A DNA stretch of 9,010 nucleotides from NCBI GenBank assembly GCA_947455385.1, contig CANGNR010000042.1, positions 1-9,010 of the forward strand, written 5' to 3'. Origin of the DNA: Microbacteriaceae bacterium (GTDB lineage Bacteria > Actinomycetota > Actinomycetes > Actinomycetales > Microbacteriaceae). Each line of letters opens with the position of its first letter. Position 1 is the stretch's first letter. The notes beneath the pieces were generated by a model. It saw nothing but the letters and a program-made list of their open reading frames with translations. It was not told the DNA's origin and searched no databases. Below are positions 1 to 5,788 of this stretch, piece by piece. The position numbers were made by a program, and so were the translations under genes.

Positions 1-1053
1 CACCTGGTGATGTTCGAAGACCTGGTCGTGGTCGACCACCTAACCAGCAGCGTCATGCTGGTGGCAAACATCTTCGTCACCGATGGAATCGACCTCGACG
101 AGGCATACGGCTCGGCACTCGCTCGCATCGAACTACTGAAGGCCGATCTGGTCAAGCCATCCGAGTCTTTCTTTGCCGAGGTAGACGAGTCGGCCACATC
201 TGATGTGGCACACCGCGTGGAACACGATGAGTTTCTCGACGCCGTTGAAAAGTCGAAGCACTTCGTGCGCATCGGCGATGTCTTTCAGGTCGTCATTTCG
301 CAGCGGTTCGACGTCGACTGCGAGGCCTCACCGCTCGATGTCTACCGAGCCCTGCGCGCGCTGAATCCGAGCCCATACATGTACCTACTGAACTTCGCCG
401 ACGAGTCGGGGGAGTACTCGGTGGTTGGCTCTTCGCCGGAGGCCCTCGTGCAGGTTTCAGATGGCAAGGCCATCATGCACCCGATCGCGGGCTCGAGGCC
501 GCGCGGCAAGAGCGTGGATGCCGACGAGGCTGCGGCAGAGAGCCTGCTTGGCGACGCCAAGGAGCGCGCGGAACACCTCATGTTGGTTGACCTCGCGCGC
601 AACGACCTGCTCAAGGTATGCGAGCCAAACTCGGTTTCGGTCAGCGAGTTCATGGCCATCCATCGTTTTAGCCACATCATGCACCTCGTCTCTACCGTCG
701 AGGGCCAGGTTCGAGGCGACCAAGGCCTCGTCGACGTGTTCAAGGCGACCTTCCCTGCCGGCACTTTGTCTGGAGCTCCGAAGCCGCGAGCCCTCGAGAT
801 CATCGACGAGCTCGAGCCCGCGAACCGAGGCATCTTCGGTGGCGTGGTGGGCTACTTCGACTTCGCCGGCAACGCCGACCTGGCAATCGCGATTCGAACC
901 GCGTTTATCAGGGATGGCAAGGCCCACGTTCAGGCCGGTGCGGGACTGGTGCTGGACTCAAACCCGGAGTCTGAATACCAAGAGACCGTGACCAAAGCGG
1001 GAGCGCCACTTCGAGCCATCACTCTCGCCAACTCGCTCAAGCGACAGCGCTAA
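1..1053 (+). CDS. trpE: Anthranilate synthase component I, C-terminal part (5' truncated by window edge)
   Basis: TrpE converts chorismate to anthranilate, using ammonia delivered by a TrpG glutaminase; this is the first committed step of tryptophan synthesis, in the cytoplasm. The frame is open from base 1, so the gene begins upstream; the GTG/ATG near base 7 is internal. About 350 residues are visible, essentially the chorismate-binding catalytic domain of a protein usually near 500 residues. Motifs, counted from the first codon here: NPSPYMY at 122-128, IAGSRPRG at 162-169, DLARND at 197-202, SGAPKPRA at 257-264, then an AIAIRTA segment and QAGAG followed by a PESEYQET helix near the end. 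Ala rather than Lys before the Gly of IAGSR favours TrpE over PabB. A Ser replaces the usual Thr in AGTR. The N-terminal part, with the tryptophan feedback site, is outside the window. The stop TAA is 11 bases before the next gene, suggesting one operon. Confidence 0.96.
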   Translation, partial: HLVMFEDLVVVDHLTSSVMLVANIFVTDGIDLDEAYGSALARIELLKADLVKPSESFFAEVDESATSDVAHRVEHDEFLDAVEKSKHFVRIGDVFQVVISQRFDVDCEASPLDVYRALRALNPSPYMYLLNFADESGEYSVVGSSPEALVQVSDGKAIMHPIAGSRPRGKSVDADEAAAESLLGDAKERAEHLMLVDLARNDLLKVCEPNSVSVSEFMAIHRFSHIMHLVSTVEGQVRGDQGLVDVFKATFPAGTLSGAPKPRALEIIDELEPANRGIFGGVVGYFDFAGNADLAIAIRTAFIRDGKAHVQAGAGLVLDSNPESEYQETVTKAGAPLRAITLANSLKRQR

Positions 1054-1064
1054 GTTCCCGAACG

Positions 1065-1637
1065 ATGAAGAGACTCCTGACCCGGCGCAACCTGATTGCC
1101 CTATGGCTCCTGACCATTGGGGCCGAGGCGGTGGCGCTTGCGCCAACCTGGGCTGTGGCGACGACCACAATTGCCGGTCATTCAAAGATTGAGGTTTCGG
1201 GGTTCGCCGCTCTGCCGGCCCTGGCGTCTCTGGTCGGGGTTCAGGCCCTTCTGCTTCTACTGACTTTGTGGCTCTCGAAAGTTCCGCGCGCATTCACTCT
1301 AGGTTTTGGCTCTGCGCTCACCGCGGTGGTTCTGGCCTCGAGCTACGGGCAGATTGCTGAGGCAAACTTTGCCGCCCTCTACACGTCGATCGAGCAACTG
1401 TCTGGCGAGGTTTCGACGCCTCTAGCCCCGGGCACGGCGGTGACCGCGGTTTCGGTCACATCCGCGCCAGCGGCATCCCTGGCCATCGGAGCATTGTTGC
1501 TGCTGGTGCAACTTTTGACTCTCGTGGCCCAGTTCGGTTGGTCGAGCCGAGCCTCTCGATACGACCGCGCAACCGCCCGGGCCGAGAGCAAGAAATCGAG
1601 CGATGACCCAATCGACATTTGGGATTCGCAGCGCTGA
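1065..1637 (+). CDS. Trp-operon-associated conserved membrane protein (TIGR02234-like)
   Basis: This is a 190-residue integral membrane protein of unknown biochemical function, of the kind found beside trp genes in actinobacteria. Four hydrophobic segments are visible at about residues 9-31, 47-70, 76-95 and 137-157. A short basic N-terminus (MKRLLTRRN) suggests a cytoplasmic start. A Ser/Thr/Pro/Ala-rich stretch at about 96-135 probably lies outside the membrane. The charged C-terminal tail ends in DPIDIWDSQ, matching the D-x-W-D ending I recall for this family. The ATG at 1065 has no clear Shine-Dalgarno sequence. It lies 11 bases behind the trpE stop, so translation may be coupled. Family assignment rests on position, length, topology and the C-terminal motif. 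A transport or regulatory role in tryptophan metabolism is inference only. Confidence 0.85.
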   Translation: MKRLLTRRNLIALWLLTIGAEAVALAPTWAVATTTIAGHSKIEVSGFAALPALASLVGVQALLLLLTLWLSKVPRAFTLGFGSALTAVVLASSYGQIAEANFAALYTSIEQLSGEVSTPLAPGTAVTAVSVTSAPAASLAIGALLLLVQLLTLVAQFGWSSRASRYDRATARAESKKSSDDPIDIWDSQR

Positions 1638-1642
1638 GTCGC

Positions 1643-1651
1643 TGGTAGAAT
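1643..1651 (+). promoter_or_regulatory. Candidate extended -10 promoter element inside the trp operon
   Basis: TGGTAGAAT fits the extended -10 pattern TGnTAnnnT and lies just after the stop of the upstream membrane protein gene. No convincing -35 hexamer is visible 16-18 bases upstream, as is common for extended -10 promoters. Transcription would be expected to start near the A at 1658, leaving a leader of about 24 bases that contains the AAGAAAGG ribosome binding site (1666-1673) of the next gene. The ten bases from 1646 (TAGAATTTTC) recur exactly in front of trpB. No transcript data were available. Confidence 0.4.
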
Positions 1652-1681
1652 TTTCACAATCCACCAAGAAAGGTAGCCACC

Positions 1682-1903
1682 ATGTCTGAGAACCTGAACG
1701 ACCCTGGACACGGCGATTCCGTTGCAGCTTGGGTGACCGTGAGCATCATCATGGTTGCCTTCGCGGTTGGCACCTGGGCAGTCTGGATCAGCAACCTAAC
1801 CCTGCTGTGGGTTTCTGCCGCCGCGCTGCCCGTGGCGTTTATCGCCGGCCTCGTGCTCAAGAGCGCCGGGTATGGCATCGGCGGATCCAAGAGCAAGCAC
1901 TAG
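1682..1903 (+). CDS. Small two-helix membrane protein, HGxxPAAW family-like
   Basis: This 73-residue protein of unknown function belongs to the type known in actinobacterial trp operons as the HGxxPAAW family (DUF6704, as I recall). The signature appears as HGDSVAAW at residues 10-17, with Val where the family name has Pro. Two hydrophobic segments follow at about 17-36 and 39-60, and then a Gly/Ser/Lys-rich basic tail ending GSKSKH. The start is supported by AAGAAAGG at 1666-1673, eight bases before the ATG. A 44-base gap separates it from the upstream gene and holds a candidate promoter. Its stop TAG shares its last base with the GTG start of trpC (TAGTG), so trpC is probably translationally coupled to it. 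The location between trp genes suggests a link to tryptophan or indole metabolism, but that is inference. Confidence 0.85.
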   Translation: MSENLNDPGHGDSVAAWVTVSIIMVAFAVGTWAVWISNLTLLWVSAAALPVAFIAGLVLKSAGYGIGGSKSKH

Positions 1904-2676
1904 TGCTCGAATCGCTCTTCGCCGGATCTCTAGAGGATGCACGGCGACGTTTAGAGATTGAAAGCCTAGCCGCCACCGAAGCCAAGGCCCTCGCGCAGAC
2001 CCCCGCAATCGACGCCCTTGCCGCGCTTGCGCCGAGAGACACCATCCACGTTCTTGCAGAGGTTAAGCGCGCCTCGCCTTCTCGCGGCAGCATGGCGACC
2101 ATCGCCGACCCAGCCGAACTAGCCGCTACCTACGCAGCTTCGGGGGCTTCGGCAATCAGCGTTCTCACCGAGGAGCGCAAATTTCTTGGCTCACTCGACG
2201 ACCTTCGCGCCGTTCGAGCCCGAGTTCAGGTGCCACTGCTTCGCAAAGACTTCATCGCCACCGAGCACCAGATTCTCGAGGCTCGCGCTGCCGGCGCAGA
2301 CATCATTCTGCTCATCGTCGCGGGGCTAGACCAGCCAACCATCAAGCGTCTGAAGCAGTTCACAGAAGAACTCGGGATGACTGCATTCGTCGAGACCCAC
2401 TCGGCAGAAGAGGTGACCCGAGCTCTCGAAATCGAGACCAAGTTGCTCGGTATCAACGCCCGTGACCTCTCGACCTTCGAGACCGACCGATCGCTATTCG
2501 GCCGCCTGGCAGCCGACTTGCCTGGTGACGTAATCAAGGTTGCCGAGTCGGCCGTTAGAACCGTGGATGACGTTCGCGCCTACCGAGCCGATGGCGCAGA
2601 CGTGGTATTGGTCGGCGAGGCCCTGGTCACCGGCAACCCCGCAGAACTGCTCAGCGCGTTCACCGCGGTGGCTTAG
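1903..2676 (+). CDS. trpC: Indole-3-glycerol phosphate synthase
   Basis: TrpC closes the indole ring, converting 1-(2-carboxyphenylamino)-1-deoxyribulose 5-phosphate to indole-3-glycerol phosphate with loss of CO2 and water. From the GTG at 1903 it is 257 residues, the normal single-domain length; no TrpF domain is fused. The (beta/alpha)8 active-site residues are all visible: EVKRASPSRG with Glu53 and Lys55, LLRKDF with Lys115, FVETH with Glu164, GINARDL with Asn185, and AESAVRT with Glu215-Ser216. I chose GTG 1903 because the longer open frame back to 1729 reads through the preceding small gene in another frame with no homology, and because TAGTG gives a classic one-base overlap. A weak AAGAG lies nine bases upstream. 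Its product feeds TrpA directly. The TAG stop is also the first half of a promoter-like TAGAAT hexamer in front of trpB. Confidence 0.96.
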   Translation: MLESLFAGSLEDARRRLEIESLAATEAKALAQTPAIDALAALAPRDTIHVLAEVKRASPSRGSMATIADPAELAATYAASGASAISVLTEERKFLGSLDDLRAVRARVQVPLLRKDFIATEHQILEARAAGADIILLIVAGLDQPTIKRLKQFTEELGMTAFVETHSAEEVTRALEIETKLLGINARDLSTFETDRSLFGRLAADLPGDVIKVAESAVRTVDDVRAYRADGADVVLVGEALVTGNPAELLSAFTAVA

Positions 2677-2679
2677 AAT
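2674..2679 (+). promoter_or_regulatory. Candidate -10 element for a leaderless trpB transcript
   Basis: TAGAAT matches the TATAAT consensus at five of six positions and overlaps the trpC stop codon. Only seven bases (2680-2686) separate it from the trpB ATG at 2687, which places the expected transcription start at 2686 or 2687, that is, at the start codon. That spacing is the hallmark of leaderless genes in actinobacteria, and trpB also lacks a usable Shine-Dalgarno sequence. The 10-mer TAGAATTTTC (2674-2683) is identical to the one at 1646-1655. No clear -35 box is seen. Confidence 0.4.
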
Positions 2680-2686
2680 TTTCGAC

Positions 2687-3919
2687 ATGTCATCATCGTC
2701 GAAGCCAACTAATTTGCGCGCCCAGTCCGGGCCCTATTTTGGAGAGTTCGGCGGCCGGTTCGTTCCGGAGTCACTGATTGCAGCGCTCGACCAGCTGACC
2801 GAAACTTACGAGCACGCCAAGACAGACCCGAGTTTTATCTCCGAGCTTGCCGAACTGCACCGCACCTACACTGGTCGGCCATCGCTAATAACCGAGGTGA
2901 AGCGATTCGCCGAGGCAGCGGGCAACAACGTGCGCATCTTCTTGAAGCGCGAAGACCTGAACCACACCGGCTCGCACAAGATCAACAACGTGATTGGCCA
3001 GGCGCTGATCACTAAGCGCATGGGCAAGACTCGCGTTATTGCAGAGACCGGCGCTGGCCAGCACGGCGTGGCAACCGCAACCGCCGCTGCTCTTTTTGGC
3101 TTCGATTGCGTCGTCTACATGGGCGAGGTCGACACCAAGCGCCAGGCCCTAAACGTAGCCCGAATGAAGTTGCTCGGCGCCGAGGTCATCCCTGTCACAT
3201 CTGGCAGCGCGACCCTCAAGGACGCCATCAACGAGGCCCTGCGCGACTGGGTCGCCAACGTCGACACCACGCACTACCTGCTCGGCACCGTTGCCGGGCC
3301 ACACCCATTTCCAACAATGGTTCGCGACTTTCACAGCGTCATCGGCATCGAGGCCCGCGCCCAGATGCTCGAGGAGTTCGGTTTCTTGCCAGACGTTGTG
3401 ACCGCATGCATCGGCGGCGGCTCGAACGCCATCGGCTTGTTTCACGCCTTTCTCGACGACCAGGATGTTCGCATCGTCGGATTCGAGGCGGCTGGTGACG
3501 GCATGGACACTCCGCGAAACGCAGCCACGCTGAACTTCGGCAAGCCCGGTGTTTTGCACGGCGCAAAGTCTTATGTGCTGCAAGACGAGGATGGCCAGAC
3601 CATCGAGTCTCACTCGATCTCAGCTGGGCTCGACTACCCGGGCGTTGGCCCAGAACACGCCTGGCTCAAAGACATCGGTCGCGCCGAGTACCGCGGCATC
3701 AGCGATGCCGAGGCCATGGATGCGCTGCGCCTACTGAGCCGCACCGAGGGCATCATCCCTGCCATTGAAACCGCGCACGCGCTTGCCGGCGCACTCAAGC
3801 TGGCAAAGGAACTTCCATCGGGATCGACGATTCTGATAAACCTGAGTGGTCGCGGCGACAAAGACATGGAGACCGCGGCTCGCTACTTTGACCTGCTCGA
3901 CGGAGGAGCAAATGCCTAG
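2687..3919 (+). CDS. trpB: Tryptophan synthase beta subunit
   Basis: TrpB is the pyridoxal-phosphate subunit that condenses indole, channelled from TrpA, with L-serine to give L-tryptophan in the cytoplasmic alpha2-beta2 complex. It is 410 residues, close to the usual 395-420. Visible motifs: GPYFGEFGGRFVPE near residues 15-28; HTGSHKINN with the PLP Schiff-base Lys98; ETGAGQHGVA with catalytic Glu120; the phosphate-binding GGGSN at 243-247; and LSGRGDKD at 386-393, where Ser387 should contact the PLP ring nitrogen. A longer open frame starts at 2540, but those extra residues lie within trpC and have no TrpB character; the family N-terminus begins shortly after ATG 2687. No Shine-Dalgarno sequence is suitably placed, and a -10-like TAGAAT sits seven bases upstream, so leaderless initiation is plausible. 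The 3' end overlaps trpA by eight bases. Confidence 0.97.
   Translation: MSSSSKPTNLRAQSGPYFGEFGGRFVPESLIAALDQLTETYEHAKTDPSFISELAELHRTYTGRPSLITEVKRFAEAAGNNVRIFLKREDLNHTGSHKINNVIGQALITKRMGKTRVIAETGAGQHGVATATAAALFGFDCVVYMGEVDTKRQALNVARMKLLGAEVIPVTSGSATLKDAINEALRDWVANVDTTHYLLGTVAGPHPFPTMVRDFHSVIGIEARAQMLEEFGFLPDVVTACIGGGSNAIGLFHAFLDDQDVRIVGFEAAGDGMDTPRNAATLNFGKPGVLHGAKSYVLQDEDGQTIESHSISAGLDYPGVGPEHAWLKDIGRAEYRGISDAEAMDALRLLSRTEGIIPAIETAHALAGALKLAKELPSGSTILINLSGRGDKDMETAARYFDLLDGGANA
3902..3908 (+). promoter_or_regulatory. Strong ribosome binding site for trpA, inside the trpB end
   Basis: GGAGGAG is the best Shine-Dalgarno match seen in this window. Its GGAGG core (3902-3906) is five bases from the ATG at 3912. 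It lies within the last codons of trpB and fixes the trpA start at 3912 rather than at the in-frame ATG at 3846. The placement suggests coupled production of the two tryptophan synthase subunits. Confidence 0.75.
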
Positions 3920-4709
3920 CAAGACCGCAGCCGCCCTCGAGGCAAATGCCGAAGCTGGCCACGGCTCGCTGATCGGATACTTTCCGGCTGGCTACCCAAC
4001 CGTTGAAGCATCCATCGAAGCCTGCGTCGCGATGTGCGAGAACGGCCTCGACGTGCTCGAGGTCGGTGTGCCATATAGCGACCCAGTCATGGATGGCCCG
4101 GTGATTCAGGCCGCGACCGTCGAGGCGCTCGCCAACGGATTCAAGCTCCGTCAGACCTTCGACGTCGTGCGCGCCATCACCGAGCGGGTCTCGACCCCAG
4201 TGCTCGTGATGTCTTACTGGAACCCGATCGTGCAGTACGGCGTCGAGCGATTCGCCTCCCACCTCGCTGCCGCCGGGGGAGCTGGCATCATCACCCCAGA
4301 CCTGATTCCGGACGAAGGCGCTGAGTGGATCGCAGCCGCCGAGAAGCACGACCTCGATCGCGTCTTTCTTGCCGCACCGACATCCACGCAGGAGCGCGTG
4401 AACAACGCCGCCGAGAAGAGCCGCGGATTCGTCTATGCGGTCTCGACCATGGGCATCACCGGTGCGCGCGAAGAGCTCGACGAGTTGGCCCGCAAGGTCG
4501 TGGGCTCGGTTCGCCAGGCACCAACCCGCCAAAACACTGCGGTCGGCATCGGCATCTCAACGGGTGATCAGGTCGCCGAGGTCAACGGCTACGCGGATGG
4601 CGCCATCGTCGGTTCGGCTTTCGTGAAGGCCTATCAATCGGGCGGAATCGACGCTTTGAGCGCAAAGGTTGCCGAGTTAGCAAGTAGCCTAGACACCAGA
4701 AATAACTAA
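3912..4709 (+). CDS. trpA: Tryptophan synthase alpha subunit
   Basis: TrpA cleaves indole-3-glycerol phosphate to indole and glyceraldehyde 3-phosphate and passes indole through a tunnel to TrpB. From ATG 3912 it is 265 residues, the normal length. Both catalytic acids are present: Glu50 in DVLEVGVPYSDP and Asp61 in PVMDGPVIQ, matching Glu49 and Asp60 of the enteric enzyme. The mobile loop region contains STMGITGAR, and the phosphate-binding end is visible as GIGISTGDQV followed by ADGAIVGSAFVK. The start is set by GGAGGAG at 3902-3908. The first eight bases overlap the trpB end, a common coupling arrangement for a 1:1 complex. lgt begins 15 bases after the TAA stop. Confidence 0.97.
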   Translation: MPSKTAAALEANAEAGHGSLIGYFPAGYPTVEASIEACVAMCENGLDVLEVGVPYSDPVMDGPVIQAATVEALANGFKLRQTFDVVRAITERVSTPVLVMSYWNPIVQYGVERFASHLAAAGGAGIITPDLIPDEGAEWIAAAEKHDLDRVFLAAPTSTQERVNNAAEKSRGFVYAVSTMGITGAREELDELARKVVGSVRQAPTRQNTAVGIGISTGDQVAEVNGYADGAIVGSAFVKAYQSGGIDALSAKVAELASSLDTRNN

Positions 4710-4724
4710 CAGAGAATCAGGACC

Positions 4725-5669
4725 ATGAGACTTCCAGCATCGATTCCAGCGCCGTCTATCAGCAGCTTTCAGCTTGGCAACGTAACCGTTCACTTCTACG
4801 CGCTGATCATTCTGCTCGGCATTACCCTGGCCCTGGTCATTGGCGGTTCGCGCCTGAAGGCTCGCGGAGCAGAGGCCGGCGTTGTGCTCGACGTTGCCCT
4901 GTGGGCAGTTCCGTTCGGAATCGTCGGAGGCCGCCTGTTCCACGTGTTCACTCACTTCGGTGACTACTTTGGAGCTGGCAAAGACCCCAAGGCCATCCTT
5001 TACATCTGGGAGGGCGGACTTGCGATCTACGGCGCGCTGATCTTCGGCATCGTCGGCGCAGTAATCGGCGCTCGCTTCGCGGGGCTGCGTCTCGGCGCAT
5101 TCGTCGACGCAATCGCACCAGGCCTACTGCTGGCCCAGGCCATCGGCCGTTGGGGTAACTACTTCAACGAAGAACTATTCGGCAAGCCAACCGACATTCA
5201 GTGGCTAGGCCTCGAGATTCCAACCAGCAACCCTGCTTTTCCTGTCGGTCTGCCTGCCGGAACCCTGTTCCAGCCGACTTTCCTCTACGAAATGCTGTGG
5301 GACCTCCTCGGTGTATTCCTGCTGCTCTGGCTCGAGCGCAAACTCAACCTTCGCTGGGGCCGACTCTTCGCCCTCTACCTCGTTTACTACTCGGTAGGCC
5401 GCTTCTTCATCGAGAGCATCCGCATTGACGTGAGCGACATTTTCTTGGGCCTTCGCACCAACCAGTGGTCGGCGGTAATCGGCGTCATCCTCGGAATCGC
5501 GATCTACATTCGCCAGACCTCTCGCACCGCCGGAAACGAGCCAGGCGTGTACCTGCCTGGCCGCGCACCGGCAGAGCAGGCCGATAAGGTCGAGGCGGTC
5601 GAAGCAGACGACGAGATCTACGAGACTGCCGATTCTGCAGGCGATGCAGTAGACTCAGACAAGAGTTAA
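4725..5669 (+). CDS. lgt: Prolipoprotein diacylglyceryl transferase
   Basis: Lgt transfers the diacylglyceryl group of phosphatidylglycerol to the lipobox cysteine of prolipoproteins, the first step of lipoprotein maturation, in the cytoplasmic membrane. The protein is 314 residues with a family N-terminus (IPAPSISSFQLG, then HFYALIILLG) and about seven hydrophobic segments between residues 24 and 262. The Lgt signature runs from about 138 to 153 (AQAIGRWGNYFNEELF) and includes Arg142, Asn145 and Glu150. The later YYSVGRFFIESIR supplies Arg226 and Glu230. At the position of the enteric His103 loop it reads GGLAIYG, with Tyr instead of His. After residue 265 there is a roughly 50-residue polar tail, strongly acidic over its last 30 or so, probably disordered and cytoplasmic. 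The ribosome binding site is weak (AGAGAA around 4711-4716). The 15-base gap behind trpA suggests co-transcription with the trp genes. Confidence 0.95.
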   Translation: MRLPASIPAPSISSFQLGNVTVHFYALIILLGITLALVIGGSRLKARGAEAGVVLDVALWAVPFGIVGGRLFHVFTHFGDYFGAGKDPKAILYIWEGGLAIYGALIFGIVGAVIGARFAGLRLGAFVDAIAPGLLLAQAIGRWGNYFNEELFGKPTDIQWLGLEIPTSNPAFPVGLPAGTLFQPTFLYEMLWDLLGVFLLLWLERKLNLRWGRLFALYLVYYSVGRFFIESIRIDVSDIFLGLRTNQWSAVIGVILGIAIYIRQTSRTAGNEPGVYLPGRAPAEQADKVEAVEADDEIYETADSAGDAVDSDKS

Positions 5670-5683
5670 TCTCCAACTTTTTG

Positions 5684-5738
5684 TTGCCCGCTCCCTCTGA
5701 GAGCAAGCCAAAAGCGTCTGGGCAAAGTGTTTTATTTT
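5684..5738 (+). terminator. Possible Rho-independent terminator after lgt
   Basis: TTGCCC at 5684-5689 pairs perfectly with GGGCAA at 5720-5725, followed by the T-rich run TGTTTTATTTT at 5728-5738. The enclosed 30-base loop can form a small inner GCTC/GAGC pairing, so the structure is looser than a textbook terminator. It lies in the 119-base gap between lgt and gltB, the longest non-coding stretch here, where a transcript end would be expected. The hairpin is weak and no folding energy was calculated. Confidence 0.35.
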
Positions 5739-5776
5739 CAACCTTTGTGGGCCAGTGTTGTCCCTCCGATATTCGA

Positions 5777-5782
5777 TTGGAG
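5777..5782 (+). promoter_or_regulatory. Ribosome binding site deciding the gltB start
   Basis: TTGGAG contains a GGAG core at 5779-5782, six bases before the ATG at 5789. The alternative in-frame ATG at 5798 would be 15 bases away, too far, so 5789 is preferred. Confidence 0.6.
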
Positions 5783-5788
5783 TTTGGC

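Noticed and set aside
1729..1902. Long N-terminal extension of trpC back to 1729
   Set aside because: The extra residues are Arg/His-rich, unlike any TrpC, and are read through the small membrane protein gene in another frame. GTG 1903 gives the normal family length.
2540..2686. N-terminal extension of trpB starting at 2540
   Set aside because: It lies entirely inside trpC, whose conserved AES and VLVGEAL motifs are encoded there. The extra residues do not resemble TrpB.
3846..3911. Upstream ATG at 3846 as the trpA start
   Set aside because: It would add 22 residues overlapping the conserved end of trpB, while ATG 3912 has a strong GGAGGAG site and gives the standard TrpA N-terminus.
3795..4532. 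A 245-codon open frame on the minus strand opposite trpB/trpA
   Set aside because: It lies antisense to two well-conserved genes with full motif sets. Its translation has no recognisable domain, and open antisense frames are expected from the GC-rich codon pattern.
5733..5773. gltB promoter candidates TATTTT (5733-5738) and TTGTGG-17 bp-GATATT (5745-5773)
   Set aside because: The first overlaps the T-run of the proposed terminator and lacks a -35 box. The second matches the consensus poorly and would start transcription inside the gltB ribosome binding site. Neither is strong enough to list as a feature.
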